Source of the DNA: Jiella soli
GTDB taxonomy: Bacteria > Pseudomonadota > Alphaproteobacteria > Rhizobiales > Rhizobiaceae
DNA: 64,000 bases
Assembly: GCF_020615385.1 (NCBI RefSeq)
Contig: NZ_JAJAVB010000032.1
Location: forward strand, 194,806 to 258,805
Direction: 5' to 3'
The notes beneath the pieces are model-generated. The model saw nothing but the letters and a program-made list of their open reading frames with translations. It was not told the DNA's origin and searched no databases. The position numbers were made by a program, and so were the translations under genes. Shown in pieces: positions 1-7,620 of this stretch; position 1 is the first letter of the stretch; each line of letters begins with the position of its first letter.

Positions 1-1
1 C

Positions 2-133
2 ACCAGCTTCAACGTCATGGGCAAGCCGATCATCCACACGATCGAGGATGCCCTCGGCGTCCTGATGACGTCGGGCCTGGATGCGGTCCTGATCGAGGAC
101 GTGCTGATCGAAAAGGCGGCGGCCCGGCCATGA
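2..133 (+). CDS. C-terminal fragment of an unidentified protein
   Basis: An open frame enters from the left edge and ends at a TGA at 131-133, giving the last 43 residues. The tail contains IIHTIEDALGVLMTSGLDAV followed by LIEDVLIEKAAARP. It is mixed alpha/beta in character and has no membrane segment. I do not recognise the family. It is convergent with the ThuA-domain gene that ends at 364. Codon use resembles the neighbours, so the frame is probably real, but nothing can be said of its function. The 230 bases between it and 364 hold no gene that I can see. Confidence 0.5.
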   Translation, partial: TSFNVMGKPIIHTIEDALGVLMTSGLDAVLIEDVLIEKAAARP

Positions 134-363
134 CCCTGACGCCCTGAAGACTGTCGACATCTCCGCGATCGGGCACCGGACCACCTGTTGGCGCGGCGGA
201 AGCCGAGGGGCGGACTGATCGGCAGGCGGTCCCGCCGTCTTGAGCGAATTCAATCCCGCCGGCGAGTTGGTCGATCCGTCCAATGGCCATATCGTTGGCG
301 AATAGCGGAGTTCTTGCCGCCGAAGGCCGAAGTCTCATCGGAAGACGGCGGCCAAGCCTAGTC

Positions 364-1092
364 TCAAGCATTTCCGCCGGGCTCGGTATCGCGTCCTCCG
401 CCCGCCCAGATCATGCCCCGGCGCAAAAGGGTCGTGATCTGTGGCACCTTCAGGTCGTCCAGCGTGTGACCGACCGAGCAGTAGAAGATCCGGCCCTTGT
501 CCCAGCGGCGTTTCCAGACCACTGGGATGACGGTGCCTTCGATCCACCAGAGATGATCGCCCGAGAAGGTGGTCGTCGCGAGGACCTCGTTCGAGGGATC
601 GACGAGCATGTAATACTGCTCGGAATGCAGGCGGAAGCTCCTGATCCCTTGCATGATCGGGTCGGTGGGCCGGGTTACCGTCACATCGTAGTCGACAAAG
701 TCGTCCGAGGGGATCGGGTTGTCCGGCCATCCGGGCGGATGGGCGACGAACTGGCCGCCGATCAGGAAGTGATAGGTTGGCCTGTCGCGAAACGCGTCGC
801 CCATGTGCCCGTGCCAGCCGGCGAGGCCGCAGCCCGCCGCGACGAGCTGAAGTAAGCCGTCCTCCTGAGCTTTGGTCATCGTTCCAAATTCCGGCTGATG
901 GGAGGAGCGCGCACTCGACCAGATCGGGACGATCAGGTCGACATCGGCCAGGGTCCCGGGCGCCTCGAGCGGTGCCAGAGTGTCATAGACATCGACCGCG
1001 CAGCCTTCCCGCTCGAGAAGCGTCCTGCACCAGTCTGAAAAATCGGTCGGGCGGTGGCCCTCCCAGCCGCCGACGAACAGCGCTGCCTTCAT
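364..1092 (-). CDS. ThuA-domain protein
   Basis: A 242-residue cytoplasmic protein of the ThuA (trehalose-utilisation) fold, related to class I glutamine amidotransferase-like domains. Family traits seen are the N-terminal strand MKAALFVGGWEGHRP, the 'DLIVPIWS' strand, and the glycine/histidine-rich turn GCGLAGWHGHMGD near residues 88-100. ThuA proteins are common in sugar-uptake operons, and their exact reaction is usually unknown. This is the last gene of the ABC-importer operon. Its ATG directly abuts the TAG of the preceding dehydrogenase gene, and a strong ribosome site (GAGGGAGG) lies inside that gene's end. A role in processing the imported sugar is inferred from context only. Confidence 0.85.
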   Translation of the reverse strand: MKAALFVGGWEGHRPTDFSDWCRTLLEREGCAVDVYDTLAPLEAPGTLADVDLIVPIWSSARSSHQPEFGTMTKAQEDGLLQLVAAGCGLAGWHGHMGDAFRDRPTYHFLIGGQFVAHPPGWPDNPIPSDDFVDYDVTVTRPTDPIMQGIRSFRLHSEQYYMLVDPSNEVLATTTFSGDHLWWIEGTVIPVVWKRRWDKGRIFYCSVGHTLDDLKVPQITTLLRRGMIWAGGGRDTEPGGNA

Positions 1093-1959
1093 CTACTGCC
1101 TCCCTCTCATATAGCGAACCATGGCGGCGAGATCCGCCTCCGCGAACCCGTCCGCCGCGGCATCCTCGAGACAATCGCGGTTGAGCTCGGCCTGGGGGAC
1201 GGAGACGCCGTGCTCGGCGGCGAGTTCGGCGAACAGGTCGAGATCCTTGTGGGCGAGCGCGATGGTGAAGCTCACGGGATGGGCCTCGTCGTCGAGGAAC
1301 AGCGGCCGGCGATAGGACAGAACCGGCGCTGCGGCGGCCGATGCGTCGATGGCGTCAAAGGCGCGTTCGGCCGAAATGCCGGCGGCGACGGCGACGTTCA
1401 GCGCTTCGGCGAGCGTCTGGTTGAGGCCGTGGATCAGCGCATTGATGGCCAGCTTCATGACGGCGCCGGCGCCTGGCCTGTCGAGGCATACGACCTTCCG
1501 GCTCATCGCGTCCAGAACACCGCGGAAAGGCGCAATCGTCTCGGCGTCCGCGCCGACCATGATCATCAGCTTCGCCTCGCGGGCGGCGTCCGTCGCGCCC
1601 GAGACCGGCGCGTCGATGATGCGGCGCCCGTCGCTGCGCTCGCGCAGGGCCGCAATGTGATCCGGGCTCATCGTTCCCATCTCGAGAAAGTGCCGCGCGC
1701 CCGTTGCTGCCGAGAACAGGCCGTCCCGCGCGCAATGGACCGTTTCGGAGGCTCCGTCGTCGGCGAGCATGGTGAGGACGATTTCGGTCCGCTCGCAAAG
1801 CTCCCGCGGCGAGGCGGCGATGCCTGCTCCGGTCCGCTCGGCGAGCCGCTCGGCCTTTTCGCGGTTCCGGTTCCAGACCACGGTTTTGAACCCGGCACGG
1901 GTGACGTTCTCTGCCATCAGCGCGCCCATGCGGCCGAGGCCGGCGAAACCGACGCGCAT
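1093..1959 (-). CDS. NAD(P)-dependent oxidoreductase, 3-hydroxyisobutyrate dehydrogenase family
   Basis: A 288-residue soluble beta-hydroxyacid dehydrogenase. It begins MRVGFAGLGRMGALMAENV, a Rossmann GxGxMG fingerprint. Farther on it has GAVMKLAINALIHGLNQTL, which carries the conserved lysine and asparagine of the family (GxxxKxxxN). Length matches the family (about 290). It probably oxidises a hydroxyacid or reduces the matching semialdehyde or oxoacid derived from the imported substrate; the substrate cannot be read from sequence. The start at 1959 was chosen because the fold begins there and because its ATG overlaps the TGA of the ATPase gene by one base. A longer open frame upstream only covers the ATPase antisense frame. 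Confidence 0.85.
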   Translation of the reverse strand: MRVGFAGLGRMGALMAENVTRAGFKTVVWNRNREKAERLAERTGAGIAASPRELCERTEIVLTMLADDGASETVHCARDGLFSAATGARHFLEMGTMSPDHIAALRERSDGRRIIDAPVSGATDAAREAKLMIMVGADAETIAPFRGVLDAMSRKVVCLDRPGAGAVMKLAINALIHGLNQTLAEALNVAVAAGISAERAFDAIDASAAAAPVLSYRRPLFLDDEAHPVSFTIALAHKDLDLFAELAAEHGVSVPQAELNRDCLEDAAADGFAEADLAAMVRYMRGRQ

Positions 1960-3461
1960 CACGCGGCCCTCGACGAAATGCCGGAGATCGCCTGGATCAG
2001 ATTGTCCTCGTTGACCTCCTCGGCGGTGAATTCTCGCATGATCCGGCCGTGATACATGGCGATGACGCGGTCCGAGACGTGCAGCACCTCCGGCATTTCC
2101 GACGAGATCACGATGACGGCGAGGCCGGCCCGGGCGAGTTCGCGCAGGAGATTGTGGATCTCGGCCTTCGAGCCGACATCGATGCCGCGTGTCGGTTCGT
2201 CGACGATCAGGACCTTCGGGTCCATCGCCAGCCACTTGCCGATGACGATCTTCTGCTGGTTGCCGCCCGACAGATTTTTGGCCGGGGTCTTGGGGGTGGG
2301 AGCCTTGATCGCCAGCCGGTCGCGGTATCGCTCGTAGATCTCGCCTTCGTGGCTGCCGGAGACGAAGGGGCCGCGCGACAAACCCGCCACCTGCGGCATC
2401 GTCATGTTGTCGCGGCAGCTCATGCCGAGGACCAGCCCCTGTTCCTTGCGGTTTTCCGGGACGAGCGAGATCCCCTTGGCGATCGCCTCGACCGGCGAGG
2501 CGATCCGTGTCGTCTGCCCGTCGATCAGGATTTCGCCGGCGCTCGGCGCTCTGAGGCCGAACAGCGTCTCGGCGATCTCGGTGCGTCCGGCCCCGACAAG
2601 GCCGTAGAAGCCGACCACCTCGCCGCGGCGGACCGAAAAACTCACATCCTCGAACAGACCGCGGCAGGACAGATGCCGCACTTCCAGCGCGGTCTCCCCG
2701 TGCCCGGCCGCGGCGGCGTTGCGCGAGTAATCGAGCGAGCGGCCGATCATCGCCTGGGTAACCGCATCCTCGTCGGTCGCGGCGGTGACCAGCGTGCCGC
2801 GACAGGCGCCGTCCCGCAGGACCGTGATGCGGTCGGAGATGGTGAAGATCTCCTCCATGCGGTGCGAGATATAGACGATCCCGACACCTTGCGACTTCAG
2901 ATCGCGGATGACGTCGAAGAGGACGACCTTCTCGGCGTCGGTGAGCGAGGCGGTCGGTTCGTCGAAGACGACGGCCTTGGCGTCGACGGTGAGCGCCCTG
3001 GCGATCTCGACCATCTGCTTCTTGGCGATCGACAGCTTCGCGACCTTGGTCTCGGGAGAAAAGTCGCAGTTGAGGCGGGCGAGGATCTCGCCGGCCCTCG
3101 CATGCAGCGTCTTCCAGTCGACGCGGCCGAAGCGCTTCCTCGGCAGTTCTCCGAGGAAGATGTTTTCGGCCGCCGTCATCTCCTCGGCAAGGCTGAGCTC
3201 CTGGTGGATCAGCACGACGCCGTTCGCCTTCGCCTCGAGGGGCGTGCGCTGCACGACGCGCCGCTCCTCGATGAAGATCGCGCCCTCGTCCGGCTGGTGC
3301 ATGCCGGCCAGGACCTTCATCAAGGTCGACTTGCCGGCACCGTTTTCGCCGAGGAGGGCGTGGACCTCTGCGGGCAGCACGGAGAAGCTGACGCCATCCA
3401 GCGCACGCACGCCGGGAAAGGTCTTGACGATGCCTTCGAGGCGCAGGGCAGGGCGGGTCAT
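1959..3461 (-). CDS. sugar ABC importer ATP-binding protein (RbsA/MglA type)
   Basis: A 500-residue tandem ATPase that powers a ribose/galactose-type importer. Domain 1 has Walker A GENGAGKST near residue 38, the signature LSIAKKQMVEIARAL and Walker B VVFDEPTASL. Domain 2 starts around residue 255 with GLVGAGRTE replacing a normal Walker A, as is usual in this family, and ends with the signature LSGGNQQKIVIGKWL and IVDEPTRGIDVG. The length of about 500 is standard. The start overlaps the upstream permease stop (ATGA). It works with the two permeases and the binding protein encoded upstream. Confidence 0.95.
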   Translation of the reverse strand: MTRPALRLEGIVKTFPGVRALDGVSFSVLPAEVHALLGENGAGKSTLMKVLAGMHQPDEGAIFIEERRVVQRTPLEAKANGVVLIHQELSLAEEMTAAENIFLGELPRKRFGRVDWKTLHARAGEILARLNCDFSPETKVAKLSIAKKQMVEIARALTVDAKAVVFDEPTASLTDAEKVVLFDVIRDLKSQGVGIVYISHRMEEIFTISDRITVLRDGACRGTLVTAATDEDAVTQAMIGRSLDYSRNAAAAGHGETALEVRHLSCRGLFEDVSFSVRRGEVVGFYGLVGAGRTEIAETLFGLRAPSAGEILIDGQTTRIASPVEAIAKGISLVPENRKEQGLVLGMSCRDNMTMPQVAGLSRGPFVSGSHEGEIYERYRDRLAIKAPTPKTPAKNLSGGNQQKIVIGKWLAMDPKVLIVDEPTRGIDVGSKAEIHNLLRELARAGLAVIVISSEMPEVLHVSDRVIAMYHGRIMREFTAEEVNEDNLIQAISGISSRAA

Positions 3462-4447
3462 GCTCGGATCTCCTCGGTGCCGCGGCGGTTCAGCTGCTTG
3501 TCCAGGAACAAAACGGCGATCAGGATCACGCCCAGGATCACGAGGACGAAAAAGGCCGGCACCTGCATCAGGTTCATGCCGTTGCGCAGGATGCCGATGG
3601 CGAGCACCCCGCCGACCGTGCCGACGATGTTGCCGGCGCCGCCGGCGAGCTTCACTCCGCCCAGGACCACCGCGGTGATCGTCCAGAGTTCGTATTCGCG
3701 GCCGAGATTGGGGGTGGAGGCGCCCATCTGCGTCGACAGCGCGACGCCCGCCAGCGCCGCGAAGAAGCCGACGATGACGAAGTTGACGACCATGTGCGGC
3801 CCGACCCGGATGCCGGCATTGACGGCGGCCTCGCGATTGCCGCCGACGGCATAGGTGTTGCGGCCGTGGACTGTGCGCGACAGGAGGAAATGGGTTGCGG
3901 CGGCAAACAGGATGAAGAGTGCCGCCAGCGTCGGCAGCGGCCCGATCGCGCTGGCGCCGAAGTCCGAATAGAGGAAGTTCATCGCGTAGAAGGACTGTTC
4001 GCCCGTATAGATGAAGACGAGGCCGCGCACGCCGAGCATGGCGCCGAGCGTGACGATGAAGGCGTCGACGCCGGTCTTCCAGACGATCACCCCGTTCAGC
4101 GCGCCGAGGAGGGCGCCGGCGGCAAGGGCGGCGAGGACCGCCGGCAGGATCGCGAAGTCGCCCCAGGCCGAGAACATCTCCCAGCTCTGGATGTCGACGG
4201 CGAGCGAGGCGGCGAGAGCGACGACCGCGCCGACCGAGAGGTCGATATTGCCATTGATCATCACCAGCGTCATGCCGAGGGCGATCAGTCCGATCGTCGA
4301 GGTCTGGACGAGGATGTTCTCGAAATTCGCCAGGGCGAAGAAATGGTCGGCCGAGAGGCTGAAGAATACGAAGATGATGACGACGAAGCCCCAGATCGGG
4401 TTGGCGGCGATCCAGCGGCCGGCACTGGAGGCGATTGCGGTGCTCAT
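3458..4447 (-). CDS. sugar ABC importer permease 1 (RbsC family)
   Basis: A 329-residue inner-membrane permease of the branched-chain/ribose-type family (BPD_transp_2), with about 8-10 hydrophobic helices. Diagnostic stretches are GMTLVMINGNIDLSVGAVVA near the first third and AVGGNREAAVNAGI in the middle. The start at 4447 was preferred over an in-frame ATG six codons upstream because GAAGAAGGA lies about six bases before it. Two different permease genes in one operon suggest a heterodimeric channel, unlike the homodimer of RbsC. Confidence 0.93.
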   Translation of the reverse strand: MSTAIASSAGRWIAANPIWGFVVIIFVFFSLSADHFFALANFENILVQTSTIGLIALGMTLVMINGNIDLSVGAVVALAASLAVDIQSWEMFSAWGDFAILPAVLAALAAGALLGALNGVIVWKTGVDAFIVTLGAMLGVRGLVFIYTGEQSFYAMNFLYSDFGASAIGPLPTLAALFILFAAATHFLLSRTVHGRNTYAVGGNREAAVNAGIRVGPHMVVNFVIVGFFAALAGVALSTQMGASTPNLGREYELWTITAVVLGGVKLAGGAGNIVGTVGGVLAIGILRNGMNLMQVPAFFVLVILGVILIAVLFLDKQLNRRGTEEIRA

Positions 4448-4522
4448 GTCGGATCCTTCTTCCAAGGAATTCGGCTTTTCGCCCGGCGACGGCGGAGGTG
4501 ACCTGCTCGTCGCCGAGCGCGT

Positions 4523-5554
4523 TCAGGCGATCGGCGACCAGAGCCGCCCGCGCTTGGCCGCGACGTCGAGCCACACGGCGAGGATGATGACGATCCAGGT
4601 GACGATCCACTGGACGTAGTAGGGATAGCCGAGGAGCAGGAGGCCGTTCTGGATGAAGCCGAGGATCAGGACGCCGACCACGGTCTTCAGGATGTTGCCG
4701 GAGCCGCCGAGCAGCGAGGTGCCGCCGAGGATGACGCCGGCGAGCACCATCAGCTCGTAGCCCTGGCCGACATTGTTCTGCGATCCCATCACCCGCGAGC
4801 CGAGAATCACGGCGGCGATCCCGACGCAGAAGGCGGAGATCAGATAGGTGGAGAACACCACCCGGCCGCGGCGGATTCCGGAGAACACCGCCGTCGTCGG
4901 ATTGCCGCCGACGGCATAGACCCAGCGGCCGAAAGGCGTGCGCGCCAGGACGATCTGCATGAGCGCGGCGAGCCCCAGGAAGATCACGATCGGCGTCGCG
5001 ATGCCGAAGACGTAGCCGCGGCCGAAGACGGCGAACCAAGTCGTCTGCTGATCGGCGACGTCGACATTCTGGCCGCCGGAATAGATCAGCGTGATCCCCT
5101 GGATCGCCGACAGCATGCCGAGCGTGACGATCAGCGAGTTCAGCCGGACATAGCCGACGAGGAAGCCGTTGACGGCGCCCAGGACGAGGGTCGCGGCGAG
5201 CATTACCAGGATGGCCGGTCCCGGCCCGATCTTGTCGTGCAGATCGACGACCATGACGGTGGCGAAGGACAGCATGGAGCCCACCGACAGGTCCAGATTG
5301 CCGCCGATCACGACCATGGTCACGCCGACCGCCATGACGCCGATTATCGCGGCCTGGCGCAGCACCGTCATCAGATTGTCGGGCGACAGGAAGCGGTCGG
5401 AGAACAGCGAGAAGCCGATCATGAAGACGACGAAGGCGATCAGGATGCCCTGGCCGGCGAGGAGGCCGACAATGGCATTGGTCCGGCGGGGTGTCTGGCG
5501 GGTTCCCGGCGTCTGGATCTTGGCGCGCATGGCGGTGGTCGGTTCGGTTGTCAT
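4523..5554 (-). CDS. sugar ABC importer permease 2 (RbsC family)
   Basis: A 343-residue integral membrane protein of the same family as permease 1. It has a longer cytoplasmic N-terminus (about 35 polar residues) followed by hydrophobic helices. Conserved motifs are GVTMVVIGGNLDLSVGSML and AVGGNPTTAVFSGI. The ATG at 5552-5554 overlaps the stop of the upstream SDR gene (ATGA), indicating translational coupling. About 75 bases without a gene separate its stop from permease 1. Confidence 0.93.
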   Translation of the reverse strand: MTTEPTTAMRAKIQTPGTRQTPRRTNAIVGLLAGQGILIAFVVFMIGFSLFSDRFLSPDNLMTVLRQAAIIGVMAVGVTMVVIGGNLDLSVGSMLSFATVMVVDLHDKIGPGPAILVMLAATLVLGAVNGFLVGYVRLNSLIVTLGMLSAIQGITLIYSGGQNVDVADQQTTWFAVFGRGYVFGIATPIVIFLGLAALMQIVLARTPFGRWVYAVGGNPTTAVFSGIRRGRVVFSTYLISAFCVGIAAVILGSRVMGSQNNVGQGYELMVLAGVILGGTSLLGGSGNILKTVVGVLILGFIQNGLLLLGYPYYVQWIVTWIVIILAVWLDVAAKRGRLWSPIA

Positions 5555-6345
5555 ACCAGCGCCATCCCGCCGTCGATCATGACGATCTGTCCGGTCATGT
5601 AGTCGCTGTCGGATGAGGCGAGGAAGGTGGTCGTGCCGGTGATGTCGCCGGGGGTCGCGACGCGGCCGCGCAGGATGTCGGCGGAGAACTCCTCCATCGC
5701 CTGGCCGGGCCGCTCGGCGGCGCCGATCTCCATCAGGTCGCGGTCGACCGCTTCCCACATCTCGGTCGCCACGACCCCGGGCGCAAAGCCGGTGACGGTG
5801 ATGTCGTGCTTGGCAAGGTCGCGGGCGCCGGACTGGGTGAGCGAGACGACCGCCCATTTCGAGGCGCAATAGGGGGCGACATTGCCGAAGCCCTGCCGGC
5901 TGGCGATCGAGGCGGTGTTGATGATCTTGCCGCCGGTGCCCTGCGCGATCATCTGGCGGGCGGCTTCCTGCATGCCGATCAGCACGCCGAGCCCGTTGAC
6001 GTCCATGATGAAGCGCCAATTGTCCTCGGTCACGTCGAGGAGGTTCATCGGCTTGTTGACGCCGGCATTGTTGAACGCGACGTCGAGCCGGCCGAAGCGC
6101 TCCACCACCGCTTCGATCATCGCCCGGACCTCATTGCGCTCGCGGACATCGACGCCGGCGCTCATCACGCCGCCGCCGTTCACCGCCCGGCTGCGATTGG
6201 CCTCGGCGACCGCGGCGGCCTTTTCGGCGTTGAGATCGGCGAAGCAGACGCTGGCGCCCTCGGCGACCAGCGCCTCGCCGATGGCTCGGCCGATTCCTTG
6301 CGCGGCGCCCGTCACCAGACAGACCCGGCCCGATACGCGACCCAT
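5551..6345 (-). CDS. SDR-family oxidoreductase
   Basis: A 264-residue classical short-chain dehydrogenase. It shows the cofactor motif TGAAQGIG near residue 12, the structural NNAG, the active-site YCASK (YxxxK) and the C-terminal IDGGMALV. It probably oxidises a hydroxyl of the imported sugar or polyol. It sits between the binding-protein gene and the permeases, with a ribosome site GGGAGGATGGG before the ATG. Several segments closely match the SDR at 9444-10250 in the divergent operon (NAGVNKP, GMQEAARQMIAQG, SSDSDYMTGQ), so the two are likely paralogues acting on related molecules. Confidence 0.93.
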   Translation of the reverse strand: MGRVSGRVCLVTGAAQGIGRAIGEALVAEGASVCFADLNAEKAAAVAEANRSRAVNGGGVMSAGVDVRERNEVRAMIEAVVERFGRLDVAFNNAGVNKPMNLLDVTEDNWRFIMDVNGLGVLIGMQEAARQMIAQGTGGKIINTASIASRQGFGNVAPYCASKWAVVSLTQSGARDLAKHDITVTGFAPGVVATEMWEAVDRDLMEIGAAERPGQAMEEFSADILRGRVATPGDITGTTTFLASSDSDYMTGQIVMIDGGMALV

Positions 6346-6376
6346 CCCATCCTCCCATGCGAACAGTCGAAAGGCA

Positions 6377-6406
6377 GCCCCGCGCGGCGCTCGTGCCGTG
6401 CGGGGC
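6377..6406 (-). terminator. hairpin after the binding-protein gene
   Basis: A 12-base stem with one imperfect pair and a six-base loop (GCTCGT) lies between the binding-protein stop (6424) and the SDR start (6345). It has no T run, so it is more likely a partial terminator or an RNA stabiliser that keeps binding-protein mRNA in excess over the rest of the operon. Confidence 0.55.
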
Positions 6407-6423
6407 CATGGCCCGAACGCCGG

Positions 6424-7401
6424 TCAGAAGACCGGCTTGTCGAAGTCCTTCATGTTGGCCTGGGTGATCTTCGGCGTCTCGAAATAGTTGAGCTTCGGCA
6501 CCTCCTCGCCCTTGACCACCGCGACCGCGGTCTTCAGCGCCGCCTCCGCGTCGTCGACCGGCGACTGGTAGATCGAGCCGTAATATTCGCCGCGTTCCAT
6601 CGCCTCGTAGCCGACGGAGAAGTTGGTCGCGCCGATGAAGGCGATGTCCTTGGCGCGGCCGGCGGCCTTGGCGGCGTTGAGCGCGCCGACCCCCATGTTG
6701 TCGTCGCCGGAATAGACGCCGTCGATCTTGTCGTACTTGACCAGGAAGTTCTCCATCACGCGCTGGGCCTTCTCGCGGTTCCAGTCGCCCGGCTGGGTCT
6801 CCATGATCTTGACGCCCGGGCAGGCGTCCGCCAGCCGGTCCTCGAAGCCCTTCTGGCGCTCGATCGCGGTGGTGTAGCCCGGCTGGCCGGAAATCTGCAC
6901 GATCTGCCCCTCGGCCTTCGTCGGGTCCGCGCCGTCCTTGGCGAGCGCCTCGCACATCAACTCGGCGGCAGACGAGCCTTGCGTGATGTTGTTCGGCCCG
7001 GAGAAGGCGGCGATGAAGTCCATGCCCTCTTCGGCGATATTGGAATTGGTGATGACGACGGGGATGCCGGCCTGCTTGGCCTTGCGCACCGCCGGAACCA
7101 CCGCCTTGCCGTTGGTCGGCCAGATGATGATCGCGTCGACCTTCTGCTGGATCAGATCCTGGATCTGAGCGATCTGCCGGGCGACGTCGCCGCCGGCATC
7201 GAGCACGACGACGTCGACATTCGGGTTCTCGTCGGCAGCCTTGATGAAGGCCTTCTCATAGGTCGTCTGGTAGCTGTCGACGCCGACATTGTTCTGCGTG
7301 ATCCCGATGGTGATCTTGCCGTCCGCGGCGAGCGCGGCCCCGGCAAACGACAGCGTGGCGAGCGCGCTCGCGCCGACGAGAACAGATTTCAGTGCGGTCA
7401 T
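6424..7401 (-). CDS. periplasmic sugar-binding protein (RbsB-like)
   Basis: A 325-residue exported binding protein of the Peripla_BP_4 fold. Residues 1-25 are a Sec signal peptide ending in AGAALAA just before DGKITIGI. The mature part has the typical RQIAQIQDLIQQKVDAIIIW and IPVVITNSN segments. It captures the substrate and delivers it to the two permeases encoded downstream. The start has a strong ribosome site (GGGAGGAACC). It is the first gene of the operon and divergent from the regulator at 7621. The specific ligand is unknown. Confidence 0.93.
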   Translation of the reverse strand: MTALKSVLVGASALATLSFAGAALAADGKITIGITQNNVGVDSYQTTYEKAFIKAADENPNVDVVVLDAGGDVARQIAQIQDLIQQKVDAIIIWPTNGKAVVPAVRKAKQAGIPVVITNSNIAEEGMDFIAAFSGPNNITQGSSAAELMCEALAKDGADPTKAEGQIVQISGQPGYTTAIERQKGFEDRLADACPGVKIMETQPGDWNREKAQRVMENFLVKYDKIDGVYSGDDNMGVGALNAAKAAGRAKDIAFIGATNFSVGYEAMERGEYYGSIYQSPVDDAEAALKTAVAVVKGEEVPKLNYFETPKITQANMKDFDKPVF

Positions 7402-7527
7402 GGTGGTTCCTCCCATTGGACTGACCTCCGCCGGCTCTTGCCGGCGCCCATCGCAGCCTCCCAGCGGAAGCGACGGAATGTGATCTGACGGCTGGATCAT
7501 GACCCATCGGCAGCCGCGCAGATGTCG

Positions 7528-7559
7528 TAAAAATATCCAGAATGAACATAAAAATATCC
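7528..7559. promoter_or_regulatory. tandem 11-bp direct repeats in divergent promoter
   Basis: TAAAAATATCC occurs at 7528-7538 and again at 7549-7559. The repeat start points are 21 bases apart, about two helical turns, in an AT-rich patch between the divergent importer operon and regulator gene. Direct repeats on one DNA face are typical of a cooperatively bound transcription factor, and the adjacent regulator is the obvious candidate. Binding is inferred. Confidence 0.55.
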
Positions 7560-7620
7560 GAAGTGAAGGTTTTCGCGGTACCGGCGCGGAGCCGAATTGG
7601 ACATTTTCTGGAGAAGAGCG

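Noticed and set aside
1959..5039. A 1026-codon frame that could be read as a permease-ATPase fusion
   Set aside because: Only the last 500 codons are real. The upstream part is arginine-rich out-of-frame translation of the permease genes.
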